Shown here piece after piece: positions 23,451 to 34,900 of a DNA stretch of 64,000 bases. Origin of the DNA: Spizellomyces punctatus DAOM BR117 (Eukaryota > Chytridiomycota > Chytridiomycetes > Spizellomycetales > Spizellomycetaceae); contig NW_015971553.1 in NCBI RefSeq assembly GCF_000182565.1, positions 62,001 to 126,000 of the forward strand, written 5' to 3'. Each line of letters begins with the position of its first letter. Position 1 is the stretch's first letter. The notes beneath the pieces are model-generated. The model was not told where the DNA came from. It did no database searches and saw only the letters and a list, made by a program, of their open reading frames with translations. Position numbers and translations under genes: made by a program.

Positions 23451-24362
23451 ATGCTTAATACCAACACCATGCGGCCTCGTCCATCTCCCGAAAACGCCTA
23501 CATTCCTTCACATACTTCCACATCTCCATCGCGAAAGCCCTTCTCACAAAAGAGATTCGCTGATGGGGCACGGAATCCGCAGCCGCCTGATCCGATGGCC
23601 TATGGGTATCCAGGATATGCGTACCCACCTCCCCCTATGCCGTACTACGATCCAAGGATGTTTATGCAGCAGAATGCATCGTCGTATGGGATGCATGCAC
23701 CTCCACCACCGTGGTTTCAGCAATTCCAGCAAGAACACCGACAGAAGCTTTAACACTTGAAACCACTTTGAAGGAAAGGTATATCGGTATTTTTGACGCC
23801 AGAAATGATAGCCTCCCTTCTCAGTACAACCATCAACGCCCTCACCACACCCAACATAGCCAACAACCTTACTATCGTCCTCCAATTCTCCAACAGGCGT
23901 ACCCTCTAGATCCCTCACCTCGTCCTCATGCCCCGATGACAACAAAGGAGCGATACACGACGTATCGTGCGGGACCTGGATCTATCGAGAGAACTGGAGC
24001 AGATTATCAGCCATATGGGTTGAAGGAGTGGGCAGAGTTTCGGAAAAGGGATCGTGAGATGAAATTGGCTACGGGTGTAGGACCAAGAAAAGAGGATGAG
24101 ACGTTTAGAAAAGCTGTAAGGCGCTAATTTGCTTTGAATATGCAAGGATTCCGCAGATCATCTCACATTTTTTTAATACTTTCTCGTTTCAAGCATGAGA
24201 AACTGGTGAGGATGAATGAGTACAGCGAACGAGTGAGTTCCCTTTCTTGGTTGAACTCTGGTCATGCCAGTTTTATAACCATTTACCCTTGGCTTCCTGA
24301 AGGTCGACCGCCTACGAGAAGACGCCACAACAAAGAGTACAGCTTCCAAGTCATCCGTCTAG
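23451..24362 (+). CDS. JHY-like ciliary protein
   Basis: Four exons are proposed: 23451-23683, 23734-24115, 24194-24232 and 24303-24362, all in phase, 237 aa. The first half is Pro/Tyr-rich and disordered. The C-terminal part carries DYQPYGLKEWAEFRKR, then a GVGPRKEDE turn, then HEKLVRMNEYSERV. The pattern 'Y-PY-L..(W/Y), a Gly-Pro turn, then basic residues and EY(S/A)..V' is the conserved end of JHY, a vertebrate protein needed for motile cilia. The reading frame changes between 23.68 and 23.75 kb; a 50-nt intron 23684-23733 (gtatgg...caag) repairs it, but that intron is short and its acceptor weak. The last two introns are clear. Family assignment is moderate. Confidence 0.5.
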
Positions 24363-25550
24363 GTATAGTAAGTACTTGCTTAGATGGGTAGTTAGGTAGG
24401 CAGTATGTAGTGTAGACCGTGGATGATCGTGATGGAATCCCTCAGCTTTTTCTTCCAGTTGTTTAGGCCCTGTAGTTCATATCTAATTGGTAGGATGGGC
24501 ATACAATTGGAAACAGTTCCCAAATTATCCTCTTTCTCAAATATAGTTCATGTTCTTTCTCAATACAATTCTCAAAAGTTAAAAAGGGTAGCGGGTCTGC
24601 AGAGTGATGGATTACTGTCATTTCTTTCATATATTGTCTAAACACGCTCAATCTGTACAACGGGAAAAACCAAGGCAACTCTTCGCCATTGATCCCGTTG
24701 TCCCTGTTTCTTGACCTACAATGTACATACATCTCCAGGATCTGTATCCTGTTTCTACAAGTTTGCGAGCGCTCCTGGAGGGCAGGCAGGCAAATGTCCA
24801 GAATCCATCCGGTAGACAGTGGCCATCTTGAACGATTCACAAGCAGAACATAAATCCAAATACGATTCCTCAAAGAGGAGAAAGATACAATGCCTATGAC
24901 GCCCTAGCCATAAAGACAAGATTGGACAGCTGATCGAGAAGATTCACTGGACAATCAGAACGCATTTGCAAAATTCCTGTATTGCCAATAGGGCCTGGAC
25001 ACTCTTTTAGAGTTCTTCGCAAAAACATCGATGCATGACATGTTGCGGCGCCATCAGGAGAAGACCACTTGGGAATGATTCCGGTGCCGACACCAATCAT
25101 CCGCCATGCAATGAAAACTCGATCGCACAAGATTACTAGTAGCGCCTTGTATGAACTATCATACTATTCAAAAGTTCATGCGGACCCTCATCACTACAAA
25201 ATATGTTTTCTGCCTAAATCTCGAGTATTCTGGCAGGCAGCGTTTCTCTGCACCACAAGTAAGCAGGATGCAACAAGCCGTTCGAGTGTCAGAACAACCA
25301 AAGCAAACTCCTGATGTTGTGGGCTCTTCTCATATTCGTCTGCTGCCTTCAATACAAATATTTCAGAATCAATTTCTCGGGACCAACCTCCGAGATGTGG
25401 GCGTAAACAAACTCACATGTTTACCAAGTCACATGCGTGATCGGCATTACATTATACCGCTTGAAACTGGTATGCAAGCATTTCACCATCCCATTTACAT
25501 CATTTTATCCTCATCTACTGTCGCTACATTACCATTAACTTTGAATAATA
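24363..25550. other. Intergenic stretch, nothing recognised
   Basis: A minus-strand frame at 24463-24873 is open for 136 codons but shows no motif and overlaps no splice-consistent exon. I do not call it. Confidence 0.4.
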
Positions 25551-26880
25551 ATGAGTGCAAAGAAGCAAATTCAGGTTGACGTTAACAAGGCCGTCGGCTT
25601 CAAGTACCCTTCCGACAAGGTTTGCATTGTCCTACTTTTTTGAAAACGCGGTAACGCCTAATGACTTTGTCTGGATGGCAGGTCGCTTATAACAGGAGGG
25701 ACTTGCTTTTGTATGCCGCTGGCTTGAATTTGGAAGAACCAAAGTTCACCTACGAGTTGGGTTAGTTGAATTCTCCATCTTATTCATGTTCATATGCAGT
25801 TTCAGTGACCTCGGTTACTTTGTTCAGATAAACAGTTCGCCGCGTTTCCCACCTACCCCCTCGTCCTTCCTCTCAAAGGCCCCACCTCTGATGTAAACTC
25901 CTATGCTGAACGCTCCAACACGGGCGGGGAGATCCCCGGTATGCCCAAGATCGACCTGAACCGCCTTGTGCACGGCGAACAATACCTGGAGCTTTTGGAG
26001 CCTTTACCCGTTCAAGGCGAGTTTACCTTGGATTCAACATTGGCGGGGGTATACGATGCGGGTAAGGGGATGATTATGGATCGGGAAACCTTCCTGGTGG
26101 ATGCGAGTGGAAAAAAGTTGGCCAAGATGATTACGAGTGCTTTTGTGATTGGTTATGGAGGATTTGGGGTGAGTTGATGTTGTTGATGTTGGCGTGTGTG
26201 TTTCTGGGCAGACGTTGACGTTGAGATATTCTCATAGGGGCCTCGCAAACCCAAGCCTTCCAACGTGGTCGATACACCAAAGCGGGCTCCGGATGCAGTA
26301 CATGAATCAAAGACGCACACCAACCAAGCCTTGCTGTACCGTTTGTCTGGGTACGTGCATGTCATCGATCTGAGCGGGTCATGGAATGAATAGCAACTTA
26401 CAGGGATTAATGAATTAGTGACTATAATCCTCTGCACGCTGACCCACGCATTGGCGAGCGTCTTGGCATGAAGGGTGCCATTTTGCATGGATTGTGCACG
26501 GTAAGCCCGTCATGAGTGTGTTTTACGACAAGACCGCCGAGGCTGAACGGTGCTATCACTTGGGAGTAGTACGGGTTTGCTGCAGCTGCTGTTTTGCGCC
26601 ATTTTGCCGACAACAACCCCGTTGCTTTCAAGTCCATTTATGGCCGGTTTGCCTCACCGGTATGTGCTCCGTTGATTTCCTGTATCCTATTATGACCACT
26701 CACGATCCATTGTACGGTCAGGTTTACCCAGGTGAAACCCTCCAAACCCTCATGTGGAAAGCGGGCGAACAGAATGGGCAGGTCACTGTCGCATTCGTGA
26801 CAAAGGTCAAGGAACGAGATGCTGTGGTGATCAGCAATGGAACTGTTGTGCTCGTTCCGGGTGCAAAGAGCAAGTTGTAA
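25551..26880 (+). CDS. Peroxisomal (R)-specific enoyl-CoA hydratase 2 (MaoC-like), PTS1 SKL
   Basis: Seven exons (25551-25619, 25682-25760, 25828-26168, 26238-26350, 26419-26500, 26570-26659, 26722-26880) give a 310-aa protein. The N-terminal hot-dog half starts VAYNRRDLLLYAAGL and contains PTYPLVLPLKG. The catalytic half holds DYNPLHADP with the active Asp and His, and GAILHGLCTYGFAAAAVL. These are the hydratase-2 signatures. The enzyme hydrates trans-2-enoyl-CoA to (3R)-hydroxyacyl-CoA in peroxisomal beta-oxidation. The protein ends exactly in SKL, a type 1 peroxisomal signal. There is no dehydrogenase or SCP2 domain, so this is a free-standing enzyme, unlike the fused MFE-2 of many fungi. 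Confidence 0.92.
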
Positions 26881-27152
26881 AAGTAGCTAGGATATACTGG
26901 TACATTGTCGTAGCCTGGTTGAATCAAGTATGCATCATCACACTCAGGGGTACTTTAGAGATTTATTTTTTACGTTCCGGAAGGGGATACACAACCGGTT
27001 ATATGATGATCTTTCAATAACAAAACACCCTCACGATATACGAAACAAGCATGCTAACAACATCAAAATATCAAAAATTCAAAAATGTACAAACTAGCCC
27101 AGATGCGACAATCGTATGAATGAAACCATTCTCTTCGCCTAAATCCAGATAG

Positions 27153-28055
27153 TTAAGCCCTCATCCCGACCTGCAACATGGTCCGATGGGATTCTTGGAG
27201 CTGTTTTTCGAGAGAAGCAATTCTTGCATTCAGCTCCTTTTCACGTTGCTGAAACGTTGAACGTTCATTTTCCAAGACAGCCACGCGCATCAACAGCTTG
27301 GACTTGTCGCCTTCGAGGTTCGTGACTTGGTGTTCAAGTGTGTCAAGGCGCTCCATCTTGCGCTGGCGGGAGCGACGAGCGGCTTCCGTGTTCTTCATCC
27401 TCTTACGCAAAGTGGGATCAGAGATGTCTTCATCTTCTGCAGCCCGTTTTGCTTCCTTTTTCACGGGCTTCTCATCGATGACGGGGGAATGCGCGTCGGG
27501 GAAAGGAGCTCCCTTTGGAGACAAGGACGACGATGACGACACATCAGTAGAATAAAGCTCGGGTGACGTGATGCTATTCGTGGAGCTCGTCAAACTTGCG
27601 AGCCAGTCATCCAGCGAGTCCTGGTTGTTTGTGTATAGAGTAAAGTCATTTTGGGCGGGGATATCTTGTTGGAGGATGTCTGCGAAGGGGGAATAGCTTC
27701 CAGTGACTGCAATGGGAGAGTTCCAGCTTGTCGCAGGACTGGGGTCTATGAACAGTGATGGGTGTAAGGACTTGGGAATCGACAAGAAACCAGGAGCCGA
27801 CTGGTCGTGCTTACCTTGGTAAATACCTGTAAAGTCGTACAGGCCCGACGCAACAAAAGGGTCCTCTGCCACAAAGCTAGGATCAAAGTAACCGGGTTTC
27901 TGTTGCGGCTGCACTTGCTGCTGCTCCTGCTGCTGCTCCTGCTGCTGCTCCTGCTGCTGCTGTTGTTCTTGTTGGACTTGGAAGGGTTGAGAAATGCCAA
28001 TGGACGGGGAAATGGTCCCGCGTTCAAGGGCTTTAACTGACTTGAAATAGCACAT
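27153..28055 (-). CDS. bZIP transcription factor of the Gcn4/Cpc1 type
   Basis: The reading frame is open for 300 aa from the ATG at 28055, but a 69-nt stretch (27814-27746) has a good donor (gtaagc) and acceptor (catag) and is probably an intron of length divisible by three, giving 277 aa. The basic region reads KNTEAARRSRQRKMERL, nearly the Gcn4 contact helix (N, two A, S, R in place). A leucine zipper follows with heptads from LDTLEHQVTNLE to LEKQLQ. The N-terminal part is acidic, Ser-rich and has a glutamine run (nt about 27903-27975). Gcn4-type factors activate amino-acid synthesis on starvation. Several short upstream ATGs lie within 260 nt of the start, which could allow Gcn4-like translational control. 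Confidence 0.85.
   Translation of the reverse strand: MCYFKSVKALERGTISPSIGISQPFQVQQEQQQQQEQQQEQQQEQQQVQPQQKPGYFDPSFVAEDPFVASGLYDFTGIYQGKHDQSAPGFLSIPKSLHPSLFIDPSPATSWNSPIAVTGSYSPFADILQQDIPAQNDFTLYTNNQDSLDDWLASLTSSTNSITSPELYSTDVSSSSSLSPKGAPFPDAHSPVIDEKPVKKEAKRAAEDEDISDPTLRKRMKNTEAARRSRQRKMERLDTLEHQVTNLEGDKSKLLMRVAVLENERSTFQQREKELNARIASLEKQLQESHRTMLQVGMRA
27899..27975 (-). repeat. Glutamine-coding CAG-type repeat (QQQEQ units)
   Basis: A compound CAG/CAA/GAG repeat encoding Gln with regular Glu interruptions in the bZIP activation arm. On the plus strand it appears as a false leucine-rich frame. Confidence 0.8.
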
Positions 28056-28961
28056 GGTGCGAGATGCTCACGTAGACGTGACGGTATCAGAAACAGATGC
28101 GCGCAAAGAATAAGCTCCGGGGTTTTGACGGAAAGGAGGACGAGTCAACAGAGGCGGAAGGGGAGGAAACCGTCCAGCAGGAAAACCAAAAGTGGGGGCG
28201 GCCAAAAGGCATCGGAAGCAAAAACCCTAACCCAAATGGATGGCATCTAGACCTGGCCTCATCTTACCTTTTATGGTTATATTGCCATGCATTGATTGGT
28301 CAAACGATGGAAAAGTCCACATAATTGTAGATAATAAATATGTCACACAAGGATGAGCATATATGAGTCATGATGAGCTATCTCTCGTAGTTTTGGGCAA
28401 AATGCACGCTTCTAAAGTTGATTTGCTGCGCTGGTTGCTGGGAATCGGGCAAACAAGGGAGGATTTAATGAGGTCCTTTTTATAGCGTATCGAAATGCTA
28501 CGGTCGCTAGAATGAGAAGATCGACACCACGTCACTTGCACTCATGTTTAGTACACTTTGCTTATATGTGGACAAGGCAAGGGCTATCGGATCGTACTAG
28601 TAATTGGTACCTTGGGGCCACTGCATCGTTGATCGAACCTTGGGGAGAAAGGGATCATGATAGGGACATGATGATGTGATCCAATGGTACGAATGGGGGG
28701 TGAAAGCCTTTCCAGAAGTTCTCTGGAAGAATGGTGCGTAAATCGTTGGACAAGCCGTTAAAAGCCATAACTGATCATGATGGCAGACCAATGGACCACA
28801 CGTGAATTCATTTGCTTTTCATGGATTACTGTAATTAAATGGAATTTTTTCAACTAATTTTTATCGACATTATGCGGGCCGCATTTTGGTTTGCCTTTGC
28901 CAGCATTTTACTTACGGTTACGTTTGTGGCGATTGATTTGCAACTGTAGCTTTTGGGGTGC
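28056..28961. other. Divergent intergenic region, bZIP leader and shared promoter
   Basis: Separates the bZIP gene (-) from the Zn2Cys6 gene (+). A CCAAT motif (gaccaatcaa, minus strand) lies near 28290-28300. Minus-strand ATG codons at roughly 28285, 28260, 28245 and 28205 open short frames before the bZIP start. No protein gene seen. Confidence 0.45.
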
Positions 28962-31596
28962 ATGAACGATTTATCGAGCACTGCTGCTGCACTGAACAAA
29001 GCAGTGGCAGTTTCCCGCACTGAACCCAGGAATGAGCCGGTTGGGCCAAAGGCAAGGACATTGGTGGCGTGTGATGCTTGTCATCGGAGAAAGGTGCGAT
29101 TGACCATTGTGATGCTGCAAGTTGTGTCTGTCCGTCATTGACTCTTCTGGTTTCCAACAGCTCAAGTGCGATGGCCAATCTCCCTGTTCCCGTTGCTTCC
29201 GATCCAATGTGCCATGTACATGGGAACCTTCTCGGGTTAAGCAAGTGGCAGATAGATTTGTCATCGGCAAGCATGCGCCGCGTTGTCCGTTGTCTGTATC
29301 AACGGCCACTGCTGGATCTGCTACAGAGTTAAAGGGGTCTACTGTGGCCGACTACCATCGACAATTGGAACAGAAAGTTGTAGACCTCGAAGCAGAAATT
29401 GCTGTGAGGAACGAACAAGATATCCAGTACAAACCGGTCAAAAGCCAGGGCCCATTGTTGCGCATCGTCGACGAACAACCATTCCAAGTGCCCAATCTTG
29501 GTCAGCGTGGGAACGGATGGACATTGTTTGATTCTCTCGTGTCCCGCGAACCGGATCCGCATATGGTACCTCGGCATCACATTTCTCGCCCAGCCGAGAT
29601 GGTGTACGGAACGATTTTGAACCGTTTGCCTGTATCAGACTCTCAACCAGCCGGGCAGGGCTTGACCGTTCAAGGGGCGTTATCGGCCAGCCCCATTGAG
29701 ACCTACTCGAATTTCTCGCACACCGACCCCACAACACCATTTGCGAATGAGAATGCTGCAGCGAGACATCAGAGTCAACCGCAGAGAGACCAAAGGCAAC
29801 AGCAGGTGAGTGTCATGCCCTATGTTTTGCATTAGCCTAGTTTTGATCATTTATCATATTTGTATCTCTGTGCCGCACAGGGAACACCAGTGTCTGCCAC
29901 CAGTCATGACTCGTCTGAATCAAGCGATGAACAGGCTATCGCCGAACTCCCAGAGCTCTTCTTCAAACATATGCCAGCGATCCTCCCTATAAGCATGTTC
30001 CATCTTCATTCAATCCGGAAAAAGATCGCCGAAGGTACACTCCCTAGGCCTCTGTTGCTCGCCATCCAAACCTGTGCGGCCCCATTTTCAAATCATCCAT
30101 CAATCTTGCGGAACTCTGTGATGCGGTATCTCTCTAGTGAGCCTTTTTATAATGAGGCTAGGCGCGCGGTTTCGAATGCTACTTTGGTCAAAGAGGAGAA
30201 GTCTTTGGAGCTTGTACAGGCGTTGTTACTTCTTGGATGGTTTTCCATGGCCTATGGTAAAGGTATGTAGCTCCAAGCTTCTTTGCACCATTTCTCGCAC
30301 ATCTTGCTGACTCAATGCACGTTACTCACAGTTTCCGCAGGCTGGATGCTTTTATCGATGGGCATGATCATGGCATTGACTATGGGTCTGACACAAGATC
30401 CAGACCAGGTGCCAGATAGCGAGCGTCTGCCAACGTGGATCGACCGCGAAGTCGCTCGGCGCACTTGGTGGTGCGGGGTTGTGCTCGACCGATTTTGCGC
30501 AAGTTGGGCTGACCGACGTCCACTGTACTCTGAAAGAGCTGAAGGATTACGCGGCATTAATCAAGTCGCGTTACCGTGCGACGAACGCTACTGGGTTGAA
30601 ATCGCCGATAAACTCAATGAAGGTGAACTCCTGGATCCGTCCCTCAGAGGAACATTATTCTTTCGACAAACCCTACCCGATGTACCAGACTGGAAGAGTC
30701 CCACTACATTTAAGATCCTCCTTGCAATTGAATTCGAGCATGTCATGGATACCTTCCAGGTCCTACACTCACCAACCACCAGCGGATATACACCAGACGG
30801 TCTGCCATTCGAATACCTACAACATCTTGACAGAACATACGCGACCATTGACAAGCTCTACCGCTCACTTCCTTCCTGGGTCCGAATAGAACCTCAGATA
30901 GACGACAACACACCAGCTGACTGGACAGATCCAACCGAGCTAGAATGGCTCAACATTTATTTTCGAGCAGCTGTAATTGTCATCCATCGCCCACAAATGA
31001 TCGCAGCACTTCAATCGTCCCCCAAAACCGCCATGCATCAGCCTTCTTACCAAATCTGCGTCAAAGCTGCTGACGACGTCACGGTTCTCGTCCGCCGTGT
31101 TATTTGTCGCCTCCCCGGTGGCAAAGAATACCTCGAGTCCCGTCCCTGCGATCGCATTCTCCTCTTGGACCATTTTCACCCTTTTGCAATGTGCTGCAAT
31201 TTTCAGGCGGCGTTGGTCCACGCTCTCACAGCTCACCCCGTCAACGGCAAAGAGCGAAGCGAAAAGAGCATCGAAGCTCTTCGTGTCCACGTCCGCGCGT
31301 ACGCTGCTGTGGAACCTTTTTGTGCACCGACTACGTGGATGAGGGCTGCACTGAAGGGCCTGGTACGCAAAACCGGGTACGGAGTCAATGTGATGGATAG
31401 CGCCCTCGTGGAGGACTTTTACGACGACATACAAACTGAGTGTGCTGAGACACACATTGTGGGCGAGCCACCGGCCACCATTATTAAACCTTTATCGGCG
31501 CATTTACGTATGAATGTGCAAGAGGTGGCTGCCGAAAGTGGATGCTGCCTTTCCAGGGAGACGGTGAAGGAGATTGACCAATTTTTTGGCACCTAG
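28962..31596 (+). CDS. Zn2Cys6 fungal transcription factor
   Basis: Four exons (28962-29093, 29161-29805, 29881-30262, 30341-31596), in phase, 804 aa. The zinc cluster is split by intron 1: CDACHRRK joins KCDGQSPCSRC and then FRSNVPC, giving the six cysteines of a Gal4-type binuclear cluster at residues about 37-64. A linker and a short coiled coil (YHRQLEQKVVDLEAEIA) follow. The large central part has the fungal-specific transcription factor domain: a GWMLLSMGMIMALTMGL helix and the DREVARRTWWCGVVLDRF signature. It is a nuclear DNA-binding regulator. Targets cannot be told from sequence; some relatives control carbon or xenobiotic genes. Confidence 0.92.
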
Positions 31597-31920
31597 CTTG
31601 CGTGCAGTGTCTGTAACTGCTTACTTCTAGGGAACTTTGTACATTGCTTTGCTGATCTGTTCATTGACCTGGTTATATATGTTGGCTGGGTGCAGGAGGA
31701 TGGGGACAGAAGGGACTGTTGTGTCTAGACATTTATTATTTTTTCGGTCTCTTTCATTATGGAATATACTGTATATCGCCTTTGATGTGCATACAGCTCT
31801 GTAGTTGGCCAATAGTCAGTAATCTAGCATTTGTTTATTTAACCAGGCTTTGAAGCAACCGCCTTTTTTCACCAACAATGTACATAGAATGGTATGGCTA
31901 CCCATAGATGCCAACCGCGC
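31597..31920. other. Shared 3' region of convergent genes
   Basis: About 320 nt between the stop codons of the Zn2Cys6 gene (+) and CFAP47 (-). No other feature. Confidence 0.4.
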
Positions 31921-34900
31921 TTATCCCCCAGAAGCCTGCATAACGACCGGATTTAAGGAATTCTCACGAATGAAATTTCGCCTTGGTGCAAATGGCGGAT
32001 TTCTCTTTCGCGGATGTGTGGACGTTGTTCGCGAAGAGCTGGCGCGGGAGGTCGTGTGGGTGGGCGGAGTACCCGGGGTTATTCCACGGATTTCAAACGT
32101 CCAGGATACGTCCTCGCACTTTCATAGATAAAACAGTGAAATTAGCATTCTCTCATGTTACGGAGAAACGCGCAGACATCAGCAGCAGTAAAATACCTCA
32201 ACAACCAAAACTCCGACGACCGTCTTGCCGTACTCTCTAGCTCTGTATCCTACCACCAACGAATTATCCTTTTCTCCCATCCGTTCCTCGGGTACCAACA
32301 CGCCCGCTTGCGGTAACACAACGAATCCCTTATCTTGTTCCACAAAGTAAGCTTTGAAATGTCTGTCTCGATTCGCCTTACTCGTAATTCGGAAAGAAAC
32401 GCAGGACAGCTTGTTGAGTGTCCCTTCAATTGTAATAGTATCGTCTAGAGACGGTGGATGGGATATCAGTCGTAGAGGTAATCTCCAGAATGAAGACGAC
32501 GGTGTATGCTTCAAGCACAGGTGTAAAGAGTGCGTGAAAGGTCGAGAAGGTGTGTAAATCGCCTTGAATTTTACGATGGTCTCTCCTTCGCCCATCTTAA
32601 CATCCTCCAATCTCATGTTCAATGACTCCCTTGCATCAGATTCGAGAGATTTATCGGTTGGTGCTAAAAGTGGGTTTGGTGTTTCTTCGAAGGCGTAAGT
32701 AAAGTCCATTGGGGAGGGCGCATGAATGGGTATAAAGTCTTTGAGAGTTAGGTCAATGTCCTTGGTGATGGCTTCTCGGGTGCGGGTTTCGAATGTGTAA
32801 GGTGTGAGGGAAATTGTGCGCTCCGGAATTCCCTGCAGGTCAAATTCGTTAATTAGTAGAGTATCGATCCAAAAAAACATACGATCTAAATCATACCTTT
32901 ACAGGGAAAACCCACTTTAACCCTCCTGTTCCTTCCATCGCAACTATAATTTTCATCTCCTTACCCAACATCTTCTCCGGCTTGTACACAAAAGGAATAT
33001 CTAAATCCTCCATTCCGCCCACGTGAACTCGCTTTTGCCGATGTATGAGAGAGAAATCTGGCGTTTCAGCGTCTTGGTCTAGGGTTATTGAGACAGGTAT
33101 TGGATCTACTAGGGGATTTGTGAACGTGATGGACGAGGTTGTGGGTTCATGCAGGAAGGAGGTGATAAATGTTGGATCGTACGAGGTAGGGAGGTGACCT
33201 CGTCCCTGTAGCGTGAGCAAATCAAAATAAGTAATGTACCCAAGGTAGCAAAACGTGACAACGGACACAAACCTCAACCCAAAACACAAAATTCCCAACG
33301 TCAAGACTGACAATTTCCACACTACCCTTTCTCTTCTCTGTCAGCGAACTAGGCCAAAATACCAACTGAATTTCCGTCGCTTCCAGAGGCCCCAAAGAAA
33401 CATTCAGGGACGAGCGACCTTGGGACATCCGAGATGCCGCCTCGCCACGGGTTATACCACCAAGATCGATCGGCGGGTGGTGGAGCGCAAAATCGCGAGT
33501 GTTGGAAAGGGAGATGGCGAGAATAATGGGTCGGTTAAGGGGGTTGACAAGAGGGAGTAGTTGGAACTGCCATATGAGGTGATTGAACAATAAGTGGAAT
33601 CGAAATGGTATAATGAACGAACATGGAAGAACGGATGCACTCACACAGCATTTTCCCAACGCACATGACATCTCCGGCAACTCAACTGGGGGAGCTTCCT
33701 CTGCCTCCAACTTGAGCTGATACCAAAATTCCCCAATCTCCTCATTAAAGAACTTTATGGTACCCGGTGCTTTCATGCGAAGCACTACATCACCAGATCA
33801 CGTACATTAGCTTTCATGTTAATTTCCGCATACTCGGCGTTACGTACTTGGCTCAAAGGAAAGGCTGTACGATAATTCTTCGTTGGACCCAATAGTGACA
33901 TTCTCATCTCCGACGAGTCCGGTGCCCGTTATCTCGGCGGTATAGGTAATCGGATGATCCAAGGGATTTATTAGCGGAATCTCTACTTGAACTGGCTGGC
34001 GCACCGTAGTGGAGACTCGCAGCGTGCCTTCCGGCGGTGGCGCCTGAATTTGAAGCTATCGGCAAGAAAGTAATAGCCGGTTCAAGTTTGTTTTCCAATA
34101 CGGTCAGAAAAGCACTAAGGTGGCGACCTACCGAAACTATATACCAAACAAAACTCTTATCAACCCTATTTGTAAACGTAATGTTTGACACAAATTTCCC
34201 AGAACATCTTGCTGCAATTGTGAGCTCGTATTCAACAGCTTGCCCTGCTCCAATTCGAAGACTTTTAGGACCGCTGGCGTATGGTATGTCAGTCGTAACA
34301 TCGTACTCGGCGTCTTGGTCATGAGGGTTGTGAACTTTGAAACGTTGAGTTACCTAATTCCAGCCAGTGTGACGAACTTCAGGGATGAACTGGTCGGCAC
34401 AAGCGAACTACGCATCGCCCATACCAGATCCCGTGCCTGACACTCTACTTCCCTCCGCTCTTCAGGTAGCGGGTCCATGCCGACGCCCCTCAATTGATAT
34501 AGATGTTTCTGAGCAGTCTGAAGATTTGACAGGGTCAATAGCGCATGCGACTCCCCTGCCTTGGAAGGTGCAAACGTTATGCTGTACGGGGTTGTGCTAT
34601 GTGCGCGAGCGGTTACGGTGTACGGGCCAGTAAACGTCTTTGGTCCTTGGATATGAGCCTATATCATCACTTGTGAGTTATATTGATAGTTTTTTGCGTG
34701 AGTTGGTTGTTGGAGGAAAGACGGTTACCTTGATGGTCCAATCTTCGTCCGTTCTGTTTACAATGGGAATCTCCTGTGACACAGTTTGTCGGGCTGGAAT
34801 GGAAAACTCTAGGGCAGCTCGAGACCCTTCGGAAATTGCCAGTCCATTGACAGTAAAGATGCGGACATCAGAGCTGTCGAGAGAAGTGAGTGTTACTCGG

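Noticed and set aside
24463-24873. 136-codon frame on the minus strand
   Set aside because: No motif, no promoter, no splice partner, and composition unlike the neighbouring genes.
27807-28040. Leucine-rich plus-strand frame
   Set aside because: It is the antisense shadow of the glutamine repeat in the bZIP gene.
32179-32196. Apparent stop of CFAP47 after VFYCC
   Set aside because: The codons after GAG form a gtattt donor, and the next exon (32112-31921) restores the conserved family end.
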